Source: Pogonophryne albipinna
Taxonomy: Eukaryota; Chordata; Actinopteri; Perciformes; Artedidraconidae
NCBI GenBank assembly: GCA_028583405.1
Contig: JAPTMU010000157.1
Location: 61,001-125,000, forward strand
DNA length: 64,000 bases
Direction of reading: 5' to 3'
The notes under the pieces: generated by a model
The model's input: the letters and a program-made list of their open reading frames with translations, nothing else
Told to the model about the DNA's origin: nothing
Databases searched by the model: none
Position numbers and translations under genes: made by a program
Shown: positions 35,918 through 47,215 of the stretch, piece after piece
Layout of the letters: each line of letters opens with the position of its first letter
Position numbering within the stretch: position 1 is the stretch's first letter

Positions 35918-36075
35918 TGTTTGTTTGTTTGTTTATTTATTTAAAGGAGAGTGCACATTAATCCACATTGCTGTAAATGAGCTAGTATTAGCCAGCAGGC
36001 TAATTTCCAACTGTTGTCCTTGGCAAGATGTTAAATGACCACAACAAGACTAGAGAATTTGGTGGACCCACGGCC
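35918..36075. repeat. dispersed repeat with GTTT/ATTT tract
   Basis: GTTTGTTTGTTTGTTTATTT then GAGAGTGCACATTAATCCAC, ATTAGCCAGCAGGCTAATTT. A related stretch (TTTTTACAGGGACAATGCAC) occurs at about 51672. It is probably a fish retroposon fragment; the class is unknown. Confidence 0.4.
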
Positions 36076-36174
36076 CTATCAGAAACGTCGTTATCAGAAA
36101 CAATGTGCGACGTGTTTTGGAAGTAATATGGTCTGTGTTTACATTAGCAAGCATCGCTAACACTGTACTGGAGA

Positions 36175-37627
36175 CAGCGGCGCCGGAATCATTTCAGAAG
36201 TGGGGGGGGCCAAAAAGTGTGTGTGTATGTGACATACTTGCCAACCCTCCCGATTTTCGCGGGAGACTCCCGATTTCATTGCCCTCTCCCGGTTTCCTCC
36301 CGGGGTCATATTTCTCCCGCATTTCTCCCGACTAGATCTGATTTGTGAGTCACGACCTGTTTCAATCTAACATCACGCTCCAAATGTTACTGTTTCCACT
36401 CGGACTTCAATACAGCTACACCATTGTTTGGTTTCCATGGTAACGCGTCTCTTTAGAAAGTCTGAGAGGGTGTTCAGCATGGGCAGGAAGATAGTCACAG
36501 AACAAGAATGGACAACTCTACCCTCTGCTCACTCCTTTCCTGTAAATTAAACTATACAGGTCCAGCCCACATATATGACAGCGCAGTTGCTCCATCATTC
36601 CATCACTTATTTTTTCCTGCTCAATACGCTCTTGTTTACAAGCTGAATGTTGACTGGTGTTCGACTGAAGTAAGCGCACTTTTTTTTGACACACTCTCTG
36701 TGAAAATGAGACTTTTCGTGGCTGTCCAGGAGGCTTGGGCACTTTTTACAGTTATTAACTCCGGTATTTACAAAGCAGTCAACTCCACATTTGGAGAAAG
36801 TTACAAGCCGTTTGACAGCAGCAAATCTGCATATTTCACAGAAGGCTCGTTTAGTGGTTTTGCAAAGAATGAACCACTCTCTGTTTTTGTACCATTCTGC
36901 ATTGAAGTACCTTTCTCTTGTGCTGCTTTACCCTTCTCAATGTCCCGACAACAAACCTCCACGCAGTCGGAACCAGCCTGTTTCGGTTCAACGATGCCCG
37001 CGGTTTTTACAGTCTCAGCGGTCGCAGAGCTGCTGCTTTGGGGTTCATCTGGCTGCGCTGGTTCTATGGTTGAATGGCCAGGCTCCGGAGTTGTGGATGT
37101 CAGGGATGTGACATTGAAGTTGCTGAAGTTCAGTTTCGTTTGACTGTATTTTATTTTCTTATGCGCCGGTTCTTCTGACATGTTTGTGATATCAATACCT
37201 ACGTTTATCTATCTAGATTAACGGCTGACACAGAACAACGTAACAAAGAAACACATCTAAGTTTTATTGGTTGTAATGTACATGGATACATTTGAATGGT
37301 GTGACAATGTCCTATTTGATTGGATTAAAATGTATATATTCTTCCTGTTATGTTTGCCTGCTTTATTTTATCTAATGCAATATACAGTATGAGCCTCTGT
37401 CGCTGCCTGTATGAGATTATCTTATCATCTCCTCAATTTGCAAAAATAACAAAATATACACATCTAGATCAGATCGCGTTCTTTTTAGATGCAACTTTAG
37501 AGTAGAGGGGAATTATTGAAAAGGGATGTACAGTGTTCCACGGCATCCGCCGCTGCGAAAATGTGGGGCAGGGCTGTAAAGTGGGGGGGCCAATGGCCCC
37601 TTGGCCCCCCTGCTTCCGGCACCCCTG
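36175..37627 (-). mobile_element. hAT-type element N nested in MITE M
   Basis: Ends CAGCGGCGCCGGAATC (left) and GCTTCCGGCACCCCTG (right), flanked by an exact 8-bp TSD ACTGGAGA (36167-36174, 37628-37635). A minus-strand transposase first exon lies at 36801-37181. CAACCCTCCCGATTTTCGCG near 36240-36260 is a motif known from other DNA-element ends. Confidence 0.85.
36801..37181 (-). pseudogene. hAT N transposase N-terminal exon
   Basis: 126 codons from ATG 37181. It begins MSEEPAHKKIKYSQTKLNF, a basic start with the QTKLNF-type box seen at the N-terminus of TTF-finger hAT transposases, then a Ser/Thr/Pro-rich low-complexity region and FFAKPLNEPSVKYADLLLS before a stop. Zinc finger, catalytic core and hATC are absent from N. 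The longer plus-strand frame over the same bases (36508-37143) is its antisense shadow. Confidence 0.5.
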
Positions 37628-38301
37628 ACTGGAGAGAGTATGTGCAAAAAAGCAGGAGAAAAAAAGGAACTCACCTTGTGGTAAACCTGCAAGAGAAAAA
37701 GCATTTGAGCTTCATACTGTTTCAGAAATAATCCTTGATGTGGTTTTGGACATGAAATGGCGTTTCATCACGGCAGCATTTAGCTGAATATCTCGGTAGA
37801 ATTCTGAGCAGGCATTAGCTCTCCGCCGTCTTTTGTTTTTTTTAAAGCTACAGACCCAGAATCAGCACTTCTCTAACAGAAATAGAGGGGTATGAGGCAT
37901 AGCTAGAATGTGTGATCTGTTTGGTATTTTGAGCAAAACACTTCAGAGACATGTTTTGTATACATTTTCATATATCTGAGACCCATAATATATGCCTAAA
38001 AATAGCAAGATAGGAGATCTTTAAGATTGTGATCTGCCAGTCATCACGCGTATCAAGCAATGAGAGCATTTGGGGCGGGCCTTGCAGCGCTCACATGAAC
38101 GGACCAGAAAGAAGAGGCGGGGACAGAAACATGGAGGAAGGTACAGAACTCTGACAGGGACATTTACATCTCTTCAGACGGAGGAGTTGATAGAACCAGA
38201 GTTATTTGTAACCACTGCAGAGTTTTCTTATTTCTGGACTCTGAGGGGAACTACTATAACAAACTAGATAACACATTTTGGTTTTTATATTTGATTTGAA
38301 T

Positions 38302-39329
38302 TAGTGCTGTCAAAATTATCGCGTTAACGGCGGTAATTAATTTTTTTAATTAATTGCGTTAAAATATTTAACGCATTTAACGCATGTGCAGAATGGCCCG
38401 CCCCATACGTGCCACCAGTGGCAGCGCCAGGGTATGGCTGGGGTAGGCTACACCCATACCGAGAAATGGCTTAGCCCCACCATGAAAAATGATGTTAAAG
38501 TAAGCAAAATAAAGTCTGCCAACTCGCGCGGAGTAAATTGCACAGACAGCAGTTAGTAAGATTGATTTCAGTAGCCACTTGTCTGGAAATACCGAAGACC
38601 AGAAACGGTTTTGAAAACTTTTGTCACGTCGTGATCGTCTTCTCAATAGAACATCTTTGATAATGTCGGTGTTGTTGCAGGAAGTCCCGACGGAGAATAC
38701 TTTTGCTGTAGTACAGGGGTGCACATAACTGGTACGCCGGTTATGTGCGTAATCTGAAACTTGTGTCACAAAGCGCATTTGCGTACCGACGTACTTGTGA
38801 AGCTTTTCCAGAAGGCGGTTAGATCACCGGACGACAGAGTCGGTCTCCGTGTGCACAGACAGGGCTGCTGTTAACGTCGGTCTGTACAACGGAATTGTGC
38901 CAAAACTACGCCAACCGGCTGCGGAGGGAGACTCCCCCCCCTTCACTGGAGAACTGCGCTAAAACAGCTGATCACAACGTTCGCACTCTGTGGTCACAAG
39001 TACTCCACTAACCCCCCCCGTCGACTTTCCTGAAGTACCCCCCCGTTGATAGAAATCAACACGTAATGAATTAAGACCCCACGGTTTGATGATTGATAGG
39101 TGTGTGGGTTGTCTTTCATTTTGACACGCAGAAAAATGTTATAATAAACATAGATACTGTATGTTAAATGGATATATCCGCCTTCTTTCATTTATCTTTC
39201 CATTCCCACAACAATATACATAAATAAATGGCATATTTTGGACATAGTTCGAATGGTGATTAATCATGATTAATTAATTTTTAAGCTGTGATTAATCTGA
39301 TTAAAAATGTTAATCGTTTGACAGCCCTA
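38302..39329. mobile_element. hAT-type element X
   Basis: Ends TAGTGCTGTCAAAATTATCG (left) and CGTTTGACAGCCCTA (right), flanked by an exact 8-bp TSD ATTTGAAT (38294-38301, 39330-39337). Subterminal AATTAAT/GTTAAC-rich sequence at both ends. The interior has hAT-like debris (CAGTGGCAGCGCCAGGG at 38415) but no coding frame. Confidence 0.85.
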
Positions 39330-39441
39330 ATTTGAATACATTAATTAATATCTAAGTTGAGATTTACAAGACATATTTTAACTGCTACTGTGTAAAGGGA
39401 ATATTAATAAACAACACCTTATTGTTTAAAGAGTTTGCAAA

Positions 39442-39821
39442 TAGGGCTGCACGATTTTGGGAAAAAATCTAATTGCGATTTTTCTGACAAATATTGCGAT
39501 TGCGATTCGAATTGCGATATTTATTTTTAAGCGACCCAACGGAAGTTAATTGTAAAAATGCGGCCATAACTCCGGCTAGGAAGGTCGTATCACCATACTC
39601 CCGTCTCTAGCACCCGCAGCCCGAGCTACGAGTGAAAGAACTAAACTTACATGAAACTTCCGTTGGGTTGCTTTAAAGTCAAGCTTCAGTTTAAGATTCA
39701 CCCTGTCATAGAAACATGTGATGGAGCATTACTAACCTGACTCAGATGGTTTGTTTCACCAAACCATCTAGGAAAGCTCCATTGGAATTTCGATTTAAAA
39801 TCGATTAATCGTTCAGCCCTA
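39442..39821. mobile_element. hAT MITE Y, derivative of the O family
   Basis: 380 bp with ends TAGGGCTGCACGATTTTGGG and GATTAATCGTTCAGCCCTA, flanked by an exact 8-bp TSD TTTGCAAA (39434-39441, 39822-39829). It shares termini and ATTGCGATT-type subterminal repeats with element O. Non-coding. Confidence 0.9.
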
Positions 39822-39829
39822 TTTGCAAA

Positions 39830-40497
39830 CCAAATGTTTTGCACTTTTGTTCATATAGCAATACTTTAAAATTAAAATGAGCAATACACCACTTTTTCAA
39901 TTCATTATTTAATTGTGTGCATAACAATGATAAAATCATGAGATAAGTTGCAGAAATCTTGCGATTAATCATTGCCCAGCAGGGCAGCACTAGTACATTT
40001 ATAATTTTATTTTATATTTTTCCATTGCAGTCAACCCGCCAGCATATATTCTACTATGTTATACTTATTTTATAAATACTGTTTACTTACTTTCACTGAA
40101 TGTGTACTTCTGTAAAACAAAAAACAAAATTGTATTTTAAATGCTATATGTATGCCTTCTTGGGATGAAACGATATATCGCGATATCGCGGAAAATAAAT
40201 GTCTCAATACCGTCGTGAGACTGACCAAATCTACCTTTATTTAACCAGATGGTCCCATTGAGATCATCGATCTCTTTTTCAAGGGAGTCCTGTCCAACAA
40301 GACAGCAAGTAGGTTACAACATGAACATAGGACATGGTATTTACAGGGCTACATGTACATACCTAGAGACATTGACAAGTGCCAACAGTATGTTTATATC
40401 TCGCCGTGTCAATAAGCCTCACCTTCTTGGCAAAAACTGTATTGTTTTTGAAGTGGTGGAGTCTCCCGTCTGGCTTACTCCTGGAACCCTCGCCTGT
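39830..40497. other. no gene; two dispersed repeat pieces
   Basis: GGGATGAAACGATATATCGC at 40161 looks like one end of a DNA element. From about 40225 to 40310, CTTTATTTAACCAGATGGTC, GATCATCGATCTCTTTTTCA and CAAGGGAGTCCTG form another dispersed fish repeat. No partner ends were found. Confidence 0.4.
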
Positions 40498-40813
40498 CCC
40501 CGACCAGCCCTTTGCCTACTGTCTGCCGGTTTGTCCCCGACCAGCCCTTTGCCTACTGTCTGCCGGTTTGTCCCCGACCAGCCCTTTGCCTACTGTCTGC
40601 CGGTTTGTCCCCGAACAGCCCTTTGCCTACTGTCTGCCGGTTTGTCCCCGACCAGCCCTTTGCCTACTGTCTGCCGGTTTGTCCCCGACCAGCCCTTTGC
40701 CTACTGTCTGCCGGTTTGTCCCCGACCAGCCCTTTGCCTACTGTCTGCCGGTTTGTCCCCGACCAGCCCTTTGCCTACTGTCTGCCGGTTTGTCCCCGAC
40801 CAGCCCTTTGCCT
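40498..40813. repeat. 37-bp minisatellite, 8.5 copies
   Basis: Eight full units at 37-bp spacing (40498, 40535, 40572, 40609, 40646, 40683, 40720, 40757) plus a partial ninth. Each starts CCCCGACCAGCCCTTTGCC and ends CTGCCGGTTTGT. The units are almost identical; the fourth has GAACAG for GACCAG. Since 37 is not a multiple of 3, the frame rotates through the units, and all three plus frames stay open. Confidence 0.95.
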
Positions 40814-40886
40814 GCAATAAAGCCGGTTACCGACTATCCCTGGTTTCCCGTGTGTTGCATTTTGGTTCTCAGCTCGTTTGTGACAA
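40814..40886 (+). repeat. possible LTR 3' end after the minisatellite
   Basis: Directly after the last unit comes GCAATAAAGCC (polyadenylation-type AATAAA), then CGTGTGTTGCATTTTGGTTC and GTTTGTGACA. This order resembles the end of fish Gypsy-type LTRs, suggesting the minisatellite expanded within an LTR. No internal region or second LTR was found. Confidence 0.35.
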
Positions 40887-40924
40887 CAAGAAACTCCATT
40901 CTGGAAAGAGTCACCTCCTCCATC

Positions 40925-41060
40925 CCCCCAGGACCAAACTGAAAACCATGTGAGACCGAGTCTTCTGCTCTGAGACTGCAGAATGAGCAAAGGATACCAC
41001 ACACTGTGGATGCTTTTAAAAGGCCTAAAAACCCATCTTTTTAACAACGCTTTTTACTAG
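40925..41060 (+). pseudogene. LINE C-terminal remnant
   Basis: The plus strand reads KLKTM near 40938, then TVDAFKR, and the following bases match the usual LKTHLFNNAF-type end of LINE reverse transcriptases after a one-base shift. It is a short, decayed 3' coding end. Confidence 0.4.
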
Positions 41061-42510
41061 AACTTTAACCACGCATTAGTTGCCATGACTGCATTATGTT
41101 TTTTATTCTGATAGTTTATGTTTTATTTTGTTGCTACAATTGTATTTAAAAGCACATTCTTCTTAAAAGTGCGCTTATTAAAATGCATTATTTAGTGGGA
41201 ATGCTGTTAACAGCATTCCAACTATCTGTTCTTCTACGGACGAAAAGTTTATTATTATTATTCCGCCGGTATTTTGGCCCTCTTCTCCTCCCGCATTGAA
41301 CATCGCAGAAACTCCGTTCAAACATAAAAAATGTTCAGCTCGGTCGGGAATCGCAGGCTATTACTTTTCTCATTCATAACTTTCATAATTCCAGAGATAC
41401 ATCCCATAATACATCACATTTTTAACATTGAAGTCAATGGAGGAAATCTTCAACTTCAACACATTTTCATGCGACTTCAACTGCTAACTGTTCATTCACA
41501 CTTTCACTCAGAAACCTCATTCCAACTTTAAAATGTTACACATCTTTCTGACATTATTCGTGTAAAACAACTTTTAAATCTCATTCTTACTTTTAGAGAT
41601 ATTAAACATTGTTCAGACCTTGTTATAGAGGTTTCCTTCAGATTTTAACATTAACTAGAGTGCGTGATGTCACAGCTAGAGTGTAGGAAATCTTGAAATT
41701 TTCCTTCATATTTTCTTTTAAAACTGCCATAATTCCCAAACCCTACATTCCTGAGACATCATTTTTCATGACAAACGTAGGAAAACATCTCATAGCTTGA
41801 AAAAGGACAAATAATTAAGCAAAATAATTAAACAAAATGCCTGTTGAAGGCATGAAGTGACAAAAACTTTCAACATTCCTCCATTAAAACCTGTTAAACC
41901 CCAAGGTCCCCACCGGCGGGGACCCTGTTTTTATTTTTCACGACATTGTGTCTCAGGGGATCTTAATATTTAAGAACCTATTAATGTGTTATACCAGATT
42001 AACGGGAAGAATCTCAGCTAACTGACGATACAAACCATTTTTACCAAAACAAAACACAAGTCTCATAAGAAGCATCTAAATGACCCCTTAGCGAAAAATG
42101 CTAACGCACTTTGGCACAGAACTCAAGAAAAAGATACCCTTATTACTTATCGTAGCTGCACGCAGGGGCGCCGTAAGGGGGTGAAAAGTTAGGGCGATTC
42201 TAAGGGCCCGTGACTGACAGGGGCCCCAAAATGTTCAGAACATTAAGAAAAAAAATGTAAGTAACCTTTCATCAATCCTCAATAATTAACATTAATAGAA
42301 CGTTATATTGATAAATTACTCACTAAACTTACGATTCATTTAACTTATTTTCTTCCAAAAGTTAATTACCCAAAGCCTCTGTACACCCCCTTCTATTTAC
42401 ATGTAATGGTTTGGTCCTGCCTCCAAACGCGGTGCGGCACCAGCACTTGCAGAGAGTGAAAGCATGTGAGGAGGGATGCTAGTACTTAGCCTACATACGT
42501 GTGTTGTACC

Positions 42511-42622
42511 ATGTTTCAACGACCAACAAAGTCAGGCTCTAAGAAAAGAAGAGAAAGGAGAGAAAGACAAGAGAGAGGGACTAAAGGGCGACAGTATGTC
42601 ACCCAGTTTTTCACAAGAAAAG
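42511..42622 (+). pseudogene. hAT E transposase first exon (intact exon)
   Basis: From ATG 42511 the reading frame is open: RPTKSGSKKRRERRERQER, then GRQYVTQFFTRK, and it ends at AAAAG|GTGGGTG, a good splice donor. SG-KKRR-rich starts and a TQFF box are the standard N-terminus of TTF-finger hAT transposases (ZMYM1-like). The downstream zinc finger, catalytic domain and hATC exons are not in this 1.6-kb element, so it is a deletion derivative. The inverted copy at 11478-11586 has lost the frame. Confidence 0.65.
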
Positions 42623-42762
42623 GTGGGTGTGGTCCATGAGTGGTGGAAATTAGTCTGTTAGCTAATGTTTTTTTGTTTACTAAGCTGACATTAAGTACTG
42701 TTAATATCTTTACAGCAAATTCAGAGGTCTTTCATTTCACTGCTCTTTTAGCTGACATTTAA

Positions 42763-43143
42763 AGGTATGGTAGGTAATTAACTTCAGAAACACTTTTTGT
42801 TATATTCCATGGAATGCTCTTAACATCCCGATAGCAATGAATATATGAAATGCTTTGACAATAAATACATACAAAAATGTCATCTGTGGAAGCTGTGGCG
42901 CTGTAAAAAGCACGACCAATCATCTGAGCTGGTGCGGCAAAAGTAACTGGATGGCCTACCTGCCTGTCAGCCTTCCATCTGTGCACAAGCTTATCTCGTG
43001 CCCTCATTGGTCATGTGCGCGTTCGTGTGTGTTGGAGGAGGGGCTCTGTAAGGAACTCTGAAGGAAGGGGCAGATTTTTTCGATTGTGTACTTTCAAATT
43101 CTAGCGCACTCGAGCTGGTTTCTCCATTCTTACCTACCTACCT
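42763..43143. mobile_element. TTAA-type MITE, family C, copy 4
   Basis: Flanked by TTAA (42759-42762, 43144-43147). Ends AGGTATGGTAGGTAATTA and CTTACCTACCTACCT. Shorter and more diverged than copies 1 and 2; the central palindrome is lost. Its CCCTCATTGGTCATG stretch is the uninterrupted form of the site where D inserted in copy 3. Confidence 0.75.
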
Positions 43144-45483
43144 TTAATAAATGCAGGCACATTTTTAGCAGCTATTCATACTAAATCAGTTGTCCCTCCC
43201 CCTGGTGCCAGGTCCAACAGATCCATCTTTAGGCTCAGCAGCCCTGTCCCCCCATAAGGCTGAACCTGAACCAGCTTTTCTCCCAACTGAAGGAGGTGAG
43301 CAGCATTGTGTTGAATGACATGCCACTTAACATATCTGAAGGGAGACTGGAATACTATATATATATATATAACAAAAAGCAAACATCTAATTTAAATTAT
43401 ACATTTCAAATACAGTATTTTCCCACATAGCCAATGATCTATATAAAACAAAACACTGCTTTTAGTCGATTTGGGATGATGGACAGTTTGAAGCATTGAG
43501 TGATCAGTCTGTAAACAAAATGTTAATCACAGACATTTTGGTTATGATATTAATACTATTATTATATTAAAGCAGGGGTGGGGAACCTCCGGCCCCCGGG
43601 CCGTATACGGACCGCTAGACCATTTGGTACGGCCCTCGAGGTAATTTATTTCAAAAAGTGGCCTGTGCCTGGTGGTGCGGCCCAATGTGATATATTTTCA
43701 TGGGGCCCAAAATCCCTGGCGGCGCCCCTGGCTGCACATACAAGATATCCGATTAAAGCTGAGGTTCCACAGATTATTTAGGTATATAGTATCATCACTG
43801 AGTGATCCGAACTCGCGACAGGAGAAGCAAACACAGACACCACAACACGTACCTTTACGGAGCTTCTAGGGAGATCGTCTCACCGTAGCTGTCAATCTGA
43901 TCAAAAGACGTGTTCAATGGCATTGAAACGAGAAAGAACGCTGCTGAATCGGTTAATCCATAGGTTTTTAACGTCTCTGTATAAAAAAAATATTTCATTT
44001 ATAATCCATAATTCCATTTTTATGTAAAAATCGGAGAGCAAAAGTTAGTTGCTAATGGTAGCCACCAGAGTGGTTGCTGCTTCCGGTCTAGGCTATGCGG
44101 CAGTCTAACACACACACATTACCAAATAAGGACTATGTGTGAGTTCCCCTCGATTCCATTGGCTCTGACGGTCAGAAAGATATGTCACATGTCAAAATCC
44201 AGCAAGGGGGGCCAGAGATATGGAAAATCCACCCAAATGGCCCCAGAAGAGTTTTTTTTTTGCTAACCCTCTCTAAAAAGGTCAAATATCACTTGTTTTG
44301 TATCAATCTTGATACAGGGTACTTATTATATGTTGTACTTTGGCTTCCTAAAGCTTTTAGTCTACTAACCCATCATCCAAGGTTAGTTTTCAATATAAGT
44401 ACAAAATATGTTTTGGACGGACACTATAATTTACAGTTTTTTACCATGTTCAATCTGAATTTTCTTTAAAATAAAAAACATCTATATTGATTCTGACTTT
44501 TCTACATCCAACTCACAGGTTTATCATTACTTTGAGAACAAAGATTATTAATTTAACCCTTTTAGAAGGGAAGATATGGTCATTTGTTCTGGGAATGTCA
44601 TTTTCGAGCCTGAGACCTGAAAAACAGGCTCAGGGTTTAACAGGTTAATGTAATTTCAGGCTGATATTTCCTCACAGCAGCAGCCGCACACCTTTAGTTA
44701 AACTGCCAAAAAGGCCACATTATTAACCCGAAACTACACAAAAATTACACTTCAGATACTCAACTTCCTTGACATGCTTCACGTTTTGAAATTTCACATA
44801 TATCTGTTACGGTTCTTCCACAAAACGTTCACATGTAAGAGGTTTATCTCTCATTCAGAACAATGGAAACCTGTGATCTCTGCACACCTCGTTAGCTCAA
44901 ATAGAAACACCTGTGTAATGGAACACGATGATGTCATCACTCCAACTGACATGCTCAGAGCAGCAGATTTCAGATAGCAGTGTGCTAACAGTCCAGCTGT
45001 GAAGACATCTACGGGACAGTTTTGAGATTTCTTCAAATGCCGTTGCCATGGCAACACAATGCTCACCTTGAAACACGGTTTTCTCATAACTTCAGTGAAA
45101 ATACTCGAAACAGCCCAGAACTTCACAGGTTTGATAACGATGCAGCCATCAACGCATCTAAGCGTAGTATGGGGTGTCATCAAATGCCGTTGCCATGGCG
45201 ACAGATCATTCGCCATCAACTTAGTTCAGAAGTTTGCGGTTCAAATATTCTGCTGCTTTTCCAAGCCTTTTTACTTTCTTTTCTTCTCTCATCACACATT
45301 CAAGCCCCCAGTGTTCATGTATCATTTCAATCTAAATTATTCACTTTCTTCTTACACATTTCATTTTAATCTAAATTCTTCACTTTCTTCTTACACATTA
45401 CATTTCAGCATAGCAGTTTAGCGTCAGCTTTTCAGCATAAAGCATTCCCACTAGCAATTTCTTCAGGAATTGCATTCTCTAGT

Positions 45484-46842
45484 TATTATTGTTCTTTATT
45501 TAGCGTACATGTTTAAATGCTTTAAAAATGTCTGAATCTCAAATAATCCGTGAGATCCTTTATTAGCATTTCATATACAAAGATGGCACCAAAGTTATAC
45601 ATCAATTTAACAGCCAATAATCAAGTTACATTTTATGCTAAATAAATTACTGCTTCATTTAGTCAGAATCAAGTATTATATTGTGAGTTCTTACATTTAA
45701 AAATGACATGATATGCAATTATTACATTAACCTGTCTACACGATGCAGAATGAGAGAGTAGTATCATGGGCTGGAAAAGGCTTGTCTGAAGGATAAATCT
45801 CAAAAGCAGCAGAGGTCTACGACATGATCCCACAGCAGGAGCAGCTGTGAGGAAAGTGCTCTGAGTTTGGTCTGGATCCCTCAGGCCACCAGCTGAAGTA
45901 CAACGTCTGAAAAGAAAATACTGGGAGGTTAAAGAGAAGATACATTCTGTGCTTTAATCCCAATTCATTTCTAGAATGATAGGATGCCTGTACATAAAAA
46001 GACAGCTCTAACATGACTGTGGTATATAATGCATACAATTATGTGTGACATGAAATATACACCTGCCGTGTTGTGCTCGGATCTCCTCTCACTCTGGAAT
46101 GTTGGGAGGCCTATGGAAAGTCTCAGTGCAGACACACTCAGCTGAATACACAGAGAGGCGGCTGTGAGATACAGAGTAAATAAACTCCTCTTCATGTGTC
46201 ACAGTCATCATCAACTTTATTTAAACATTTTCAGAAACACAAGTGCAAGTTCTGACAAACAACATGAGTGAATTGACATTACATTCTACCAGGATCGCTG
46301 AAAAACAAAAGGACGTTTTTGAAAATGTCAGCAAATTCTGTTGAGCCACTAGTCTGACAATGAGCAATGTCACACACATTGATTAAACTGCATCACACAG
46401 TCTGTGTACAAACAGGAGGGCAGTACATGTTTCTTACTGTGTCGTGTGTGGCTGTGGGAGGTAATTATAGGGAGGACAGTAAGGCGTGCTTGGGCTGCAG
46501 GTCATTTAGAAGGAACATGGCAGCGCTTTCTAATCCCTCAATGCTCTGGAAGCATTTACATGGCTCATGTAATGCTACAGTGAGCTGCTGACTGTGAGAG
46601 ACTGATTTCTCCCAAAACTGAAATTACAAGAGCTTGCTTGCCTTCAGAATATGTCTGGCCATAAATAAGATAGTGAACGTCACAGAAACAGTGTGTAAGG
46701 TCAGGTCAAGATTTTGTAACAAGTTCCTTCCATAAAGCAAGAGTCAACTTCTGATTATTTAGTTTTGTGTGTATACAGTGTTCACTGATGTCAAATCACA
46801 TGAATGTTATATGAATACAGCTGAGGTCTGAGTTCCTGCACA
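45484..46842. other. apparently single-copy; weak two-exon candidate
   Basis: No firm gene. On the minus strand ATG 46195 opens a signal-peptide-like start (MKRSLFTLYLTAASLCIQLS) running to a CAG|GTGTAT donor at 46063/46062; a pyrimidine-rich acceptor TTTTCTTTTCAG ends at 45907. Joining the two reaches a stop at 45881 after about 52 residues. No family is recognised. It could be a short secreted peptide or chance. Confidence 0.2.
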
Positions 46843-47215
46843 CTGGCTCAGTCTGCAGGCTCCTGGCCTTGGAAATGAAGGGTCGCCAGTTCATGTCCTG
46901 ATCGGAGTGTGAACTGGTAGCTGGAGTGGTGCCAGTTCACCTCCTGGGCCCTGCCGAGGTGCCATGAGCAAGGCACAGAATCCCCAACTGCTCCCTGGTG
47001 ACGGACAGCCCCCTAGCTCTGGCACCTCTCTAAATGCATTTGCATGTGTTTCAAGATTCAAGGATTTTATTGTCATGTGTGCATAGCAGTGTAGTTATGA
47101 CAATGACAATTGTAGGCATCTATACCTGTGTGTATTTGTACTGTGTGTATATTAAAACATGTATAAACAGAGTTGAAAACTGAATTTCCTTCTAGGGGGA
47201 TCAATAAAGGTTCAT
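46843..47215 (+). mobile_element. tRNA-headed SINE
   Basis: The head has TGGCTCAGTCTGCAGG (A-box-like) and GGGTCGCCAGTTCATGTCC (B-box-like), spaced as in a tRNA promoter. The body has CCTGCCGAGGTGCCATGAGC and AAGGCACAGAATCCCCAACT, the conserved core of a well-known fish SINE type, and the tail ends GGGGGATCAATAAAGG. About 47053-47125 (TTCAAGATTCAAGG, ATTTTATTGTCATG) may be a second short repeat inserted in the body. RNA polymerase III transcription would be expected of an intact copy. Confidence 0.65.

Larger units (their letters stand above)
35876..38020. mobile_element. MITE family M, copy 3, split by two inserts
   Basis: Right end AAGATAGGAGATCT before TTAA (38021-38024). Blocks ACAATGTGCGACGTGTTTTG and TTACATTAGCAAGC (36100-36155), and GCAAGAGAAAAAGCATTTGA (37688-37707) align with copies 1 and 2. 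hAT N interrupts it at 36175-37627, and a dispersed repeat occupies about 35918-36075. The left end is damaged. Confidence 0.65.
42163..43730 (+). mobile_element. hAT-type transposon E, copy 2
   Basis: Ends CAGGGGCGCCGTAAGG (left) and GGCGGCGCCCCTG (right) with 8-bp flanks GCTGCACG (42155-42162) and GCTGCACA (43731-43738). G copy 1 at about 8996-9006 shows the unoccupied site. It contains a transposase first exon (42511-42622) with a splice donor, MITE C copy 4, a TA run at about 43353-43371 and a further hAT-like end fragment (CAGGGGTGGGGAACCTCC near 43573). The catalytic exons are missing. Confidence 0.8.
41888..44644. mobile_element. TTAA-type element G, copy 2, with E inside
   Basis: Left end (AA)CCTGTTAAACCCC after TTAA (41884-41887); right end GGGTTTAACAGG before TTAA (44645-44648): a 12-bp terminal inverted repeat at a TTAA site. 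Inserted in family I, whose unoccupied sequence is visible near 24660. Transposon E (42163-43730) is inserted in it. Confidence 0.75.
41194..45452. mobile_element. element I, split by G
   Basis: Left end AGTGGGAATGCTGTTAACAG within a 22-bp perfect palindrome (41199-41220); right end AGCATTCCCACT (45441-45452), possibly extending to about 45483. About 1.5 kb without the G insertion. The fragment at 24443-25355 is the same family. Non-coding. The phrase CAAATGCCGTTGCCATGGC occurs twice (about 45034 and 45181). Confidence 0.65.

Noticed and set aside
36508..37143. 211-codon plus-strand frame
   Set aside because: Antisense of the hAT N transposase exon (36801-37181), which has the recognisable KKIKYSQTKLNF start.
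40249..40953. 234-codon proline/cysteine-rich frame
   Set aside because: It exists only because the 37-bp minisatellite lacks stops in all frames.
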